Shown: positions 5,862 to 7,837 of the stretch, piece by piece
Position numbering within the stretch: position 1 is the first letter of the stretch
Layout: each line of letters opens with the position of its first letter
Source of the DNA: Eudoraea sp.
Lineage (GTDB): Bacteria > Bacteroidota > Bacteroidia > Flavobacteriales > Flavobacteriaceae
DNA: 7,837 nt
NCBI GenBank assembly: GCA_013042125.1
Contig: JABDQS010000316.1
Coordinates: 1 to 7,837 of the forward strand
Direction: 5' to 3'
Notes under the pieces: generated by a model
What the model was told of the DNA's origin: nothing
What the model saw: only the letters and a program-made list of their open reading frames with translations
Databases searched by the model: none
Translations under genes and position numbers: made by a program

Positions 5862-6551
5862 TTATAGTATTGGGTTTATGATCGTCCAGACGTTTTTTGC
5901 TACAATTCGCTGACCTTCTTCTGTAGGATGTATCCCATCTGCCTGGTTAAGTTCCGGGATACCGGCCACATTTTCAAGTAAAAAAGGGATCAGATACGCT
6001 TCATTCTCCTCGGCAAGTGTTGGAAAGATCTGTCTGAACTCACCGGTATAATCCTGACCCATATTAGGTGGGATCTGCATTCCTGCGAGTACGATCTTGA
6101 TATCCGGATTTTTTGTTCGTACAGCGTTTATAATGGCCTGAAGATTTTCCTTTGTTTCAGAAAGCGGGATCCCGCGAAGTCCATCGTTGGCGCCCAGCTC
6201 CAAAACAAAAATATCTACCTGTTGATTCATCAACCAATCGATCCTGTTTTCCCCGCTTGCCGTAGTTTCGCCGCTCAAACCAGCATTGATAACCCTGTAT
6301 TTTATCCCTAAAGAGTCTATTTTATCCTGAATAATACCGGGAAATGCTTTCTCCGGTTCCAGACCCATTCCTGCGGTTAAGCTGTTTCCAAAGAATAAGA
6401 TGGTCTTAATATCACTCGAGGCAACCGTATCGGTCTCGGTGGTGAGACCCTTATCTGAATCTGCGTTCGGTTCTTTTTTGCCGGGTGAATCTCCACAAGA
6501 AAAGATTACCAGGAAGATAAACAGATAACAAAACTTTAACACGGTTCTCAT
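5862..6551 (-). CDS. TesA-like SGNH-family lipase/arylesterase, predicted lipoprotein
   Basis: Chosen start is ATG 6551, giving 229 residues; an ATG at 6578 would add nine. From 6551 the protein has a clean lipoprotein signal: MRTVLKF, a hydrophobic core and the lipobox IFSC, with Cys19 followed by GDS. (Numbering below is for this start.) SGNH blocks are complete: FGNSLTAGMG with catalytic Ser57, NAGLSGET with oxyanion Gly94, LELGANDGLRG with Asn122, and DGIHPTEEG with Asp205 and His208. These match the thioesterase I/lysophospholipase L1 (TesA) subgroup, which hydrolyses thioesters, lysophospholipids and aryl esters in the periplasm. A Ser/Thr/Asp-rich tether of about 28 residues lies between Cys19 and the domain. 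It is divergent from an ABC ATPase-permease pair, the same layout as tesA and ybbA-ybbP in E. coli, so it probably works with that transporter. Exact substrate is unknown. Confidence 0.9.
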   Translation of the reverse strand: MRTVLKFCYLFIFLVIFSCGDSPGKKEPNADSDKGLTTETDTVASSDIKTILFFGNSLTAGMGLEPEKAFPGIIQDKIDSLGIKYRVINAGLSGETTASGENRIDWLMNQQVDIFVLELGANDGLRGIPLSETKENLQAIINAVRTKNPDIKIVLAGMQIPPNMGQDYTGEFRQIFPTLAEENEAYLIPFLLENVAGIPELNQADGIHPTEEGQRIVAKNVWTIINPIL

Positions 6552-6569
6552 GGAATAGAGGATTATATT

Positions 6570-6607
6570 CAAAATCATTTTTATAATTTCCGCCCTTGTT
6601 CAAAAAA
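6570..6607 (-). promoter_or_regulatory. Candidate promoter of the SGNH hydrolase gene
   Basis: On the minus strand TTTTTTG (6607-6601) is followed after 23 bases by TGATTTTG (6577-6570), a 7-of-8 match to the -7 box TAnnTTTG. If real, transcription would begin near 6563, downstream of the ATG at 6578, and translation would have to start at ATG 6551. This supports the shorter form of the protein. The spacing is at the upper limit and the second base of the -7 box is wrong, so it is only a candidate. Confidence 0.3.
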
Positions 6608-6625
6608 GCTACTAAACCAAGGGGA

Positions 6626-7312
6626 ATGGCAAAGATATTAAACGTTAGCAATCTCAAGAAATCATATTCGAGCGGATCTGGATCCCTTACCGTTCTGGAC
6701 GATATCACCTTTTCGATAGAAGAAGGGGAAACTTTCGCTATCGTGGGGCCTTCGGGAAGTGGTAAAACTACTTTGTTGGGATTATCGGCTGGACTAGACA
6801 GACCGGATTCAGGGATCATTGAACTCTGCGGTGTTGAGATCAGTACTTTAAATGAAGATGAACGTGCCCTGCTTCGAAATAGGAAAGTTGGATTCATATT
6901 TCAGGATTTTCAATTATTGCCAACACTTACCGCCCAAGAAAATGTTGCAGTACCCCTGGAGCTACAAGGTGCGAAAAATGCTACTGCTAAGGCTGAAATA
7001 CTTCTGGAGAAAGTGGGACTTGCCGATCGTATGCACCATTATCCCTCTCAACTATCAGGCGGAGAACAGCAACGGGTTGCTTTGGCCAGAGCATTCTCAA
7101 ATACACCGTCTATACTTTTTGCTGATGAACCAACGGGCGAATTGGATGAAGCCACAGGACAAAAGATCATTCAATTACTATTCGACCTCAACAAAGAAGC
7201 CGGTACCACTCTGGTAATAATTACTCATGATATGGAATTGGCCAGAAAAACTCAAAGGATCTTGCGCCTAAAGGGAGGTAAGATAAGTACGGATCAAAAG
7301 ATTACCGCTTAG
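6626..7312 (+). CDS. ABC transporter ATP-binding protein, YbbA/LolD type
   Basis: 228 residues from ATG 6626, the same length as E. coli YbbA. A TTG at 6596 would add ten residues (a basic FKKATKPRG stretch) before the conserved LNVSNLKKSY beginning and is less likely. All ATPase motifs are intact: Walker A GPSGSGKTT (41-49), Q-loop Gln93 in FQDFQLLP, signature LSGGEQQR (143-150), Walker B ILFADEPTGELD (163-174) with catalytic Glu168, and switch His201 (THD). The sequence style (VGFIFQDFQLLPTLTAQENV, LADEPTGxLD) puts it in the type VII/MacB-LolD-FtsE-YbbA group, which couples cytoplasmic ATP use to periplasmic movement rather than to ordinary transport. Its TAG stop overlaps by one base with the GTG start of the permease gene, so the two are translationally coupled. 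It lies 74 bases from the divergent hydrolase start. Confidence 0.93.
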   Translation: MAKILNVSNLKKSYSSGSGSLTVLDDITFSIEEGETFAIVGPSGSGKTTLLGLSAGLDRPDSGIIELCGVEISTLNEDERALLRNRKVGFIFQDFQLLPTLTAQENVAVPLELQGAKNATAKAEILLEKVGLADRMHHYPSQLSGGEQQRVALARAFSNTPSILFADEPTGELDEATGQKIIQLLFDLNKEAGTTLVIITHDMELARKTQRILRLKGGKISTDQKITA

Positions 7313-7837
7313 TGAATATTACTGACACCTCCATTAAAAAGGCCGGACTGGCCTGGTTATTCAAAATGGCATGGCGAGATCTTCGCTCTAATGTGGGGAA
7401 ACTATTCTTATTCATGTCTTCGATTATTATCGGTATCGCCGCCGTAGTGGCCATTCAGTCTTTTGGAAATAATCTCACTGATAGTATTGACTATCAATCG
7501 AAAGCCCTCATGGGCGCAGATTATATAATTGATAGCAGTAAGCCACCAAATACAGCAGTGACAGAGATCATCGATTCTTTAGGTGGTGCTGATAGCAGGG
7601 AAATAAATTTTGCCTCTATGGTTGCCTTTCCACAAAAAGGCGCTTCCAAGCTGGTTCAGGTGCTTGGAGTAGATGGTGAATTTCCTTATTACGGGGAATT
7701 TGAGACCATACCATCCGAGGCGGCAAGGAACTATCAAAATAATAATGGAGCCCTGGTAGATGCCACGGTTATGTTACAATATGATCTACAACCAGGGGAT
7801 AGCATCAAAGTGGGAACTGTAATGCTTCCTATAGAAG
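7312..7837 (+). CDS. FtsX/YbbP-type ABC transporter permease (C-terminal part outside window)
   Basis: The frame opens with GTG at 7312, sharing its first base with the TAG stop of the ATPase gene, and runs to the right edge, so 175 residues are visible; YbbP-type permeases are about 800 residues. An ATG at 7366 (residue 19) is an alternative start. The N-terminus reads LFKMAWRDLRSNVGKLFLFM, the basic amphipathic helix typical of YbbP-like permeases, then one membrane span (about 31-49, ending in VAIQSFGNNL). From residue 55 on comes the start of a periplasmic domain with YQSKALMGADYIIDS, a segment (KALLGAD) shared by this family. With the ATPase it should form an inner-membrane ABC machine; neighbouring TesA-like hydrolase suggests a role in moving or processing lipids or other hydrophobic compounds in the envelope. 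The tag YbbP-like rests on sequence style plus context. Confidence 0.88.
   Translation, partial: MNITDTSIKKAGLAWLFKMAWRDLRSNVGKLFLFMSSIIIGIAAVVAIQSFGNNLTDSIDYQSKALMGADYIIDSSKPPNTAVTEIIDSLGGADSREINFASMVAFPQKGASKLVQVLGVDGEFPYYGEFETIPSEAARNYQNNNGALVDATVMLQYDLQPGDSIKVGTVMLPIE

Noticed and set aside
6596..6625. TTG start adding ten residues to the ABC ATPase
   Set aside because: The extension is not typical of the family, and the ATG at 6626 gives the usual 228-residue length directly before the conserved first strand.
6451..6897. 148-residue minus-strand frame across the hydrolase/ABC intergenic region
   Set aside because: It is antisense to the Walker A half of the ABC ATPase and overlaps the hydrolase N-terminus in another frame. 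Its Pro/Ser-rich sequence (PLPEGPTIAKVSPSS) is the known antisense shadow of ATP-binding cassettes.
1..7837. Search for CRISPR array, tRNA/rRNA, insertion sequence ends or phage attachment sites
   Set aside because: I saw no regularly spaced direct repeats, cloverleaf-like sequence, transposase motifs or long terminal inverted repeats on reading either strand.

Overview
The window looks like chromosomal DNA from a marine-type flavobacterium (Bacteroidota, probably Flavobacteriaceae). The evidence is the protein families (a DUF6090-type membrane protein, a DUF819 transporter, a secreted protein whose C-terminal domain I associate with Bacteroidota), the moderate GC content, the general lack of Shine-Dalgarno sequences, and promoter-like boxes close to the Bacteroidota consensus (TTG, 17-23 bases, TAnnTTTG). 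I see no RNA genes, CRISPR array, insertion sequence or phage gene.

Region 1 (1-1668, all minus strand) reads right to left: a DUF6090-type membrane protein (946..1668), a 41-residue single-span membrane protein (792..917), a 63-residue coiled-coil protein ending in a DxDxDG motif (576..767), and the first 180 residues of a DUF819-family membrane protein that runs off the left edge (1..542). Gaps are only 24-33 bases, so they are probably co-transcribed. The two tiny genes may encode accessory parts of the transporter; this is inference.

Region 2 (1776-3449, minus) is one secreted protein of 557 residues: signal peptide, helical region, Kre9/KNH-like beta domain, a long acidic Pro/Glu/Val linker and a Bacteroidota-type C-terminal beta domain. 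Its start is followed on the right by about 500 bases without a large gene (3450-3950). That stretch holds a possible 30-residue membrane peptide on the minus strand (3671..3763) and a cluster of inverted repeats (3829-3921).

Region 3 (3951-5796) is a divergent pair separated by only 40 bases: a four-span bestrophin-like membrane protein (minus, TTG start) and a secreted protein with motifs recalling CotH-type atypical kinases (plus, GTG start). Both starts are non-ATG. The best promoter for the minus gene reaches into the coding start of the plus gene.

Region 4 (5862-7837) is a TesA-like SGNH hydrolase with a lipoprotein signal (minus), divergent from an ABC ATPase (6626..7312, plus) that overlaps by one base with an FtsX/YbbP-type permease (7312 onward, cut by the right edge). 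This is the same arrangement as tesA / ybbA-ybbP in Escherichia coli. Together they probably form a type VII ABC mechanotransmission machine with a partner lipid hydrolase in the cell envelope.

Overall this is mostly core-type flavobacterial envelope biology. The least explained parts are the small-protein/DUF819 cassette, the 30-residue peptide and the CotH-like secreted protein.
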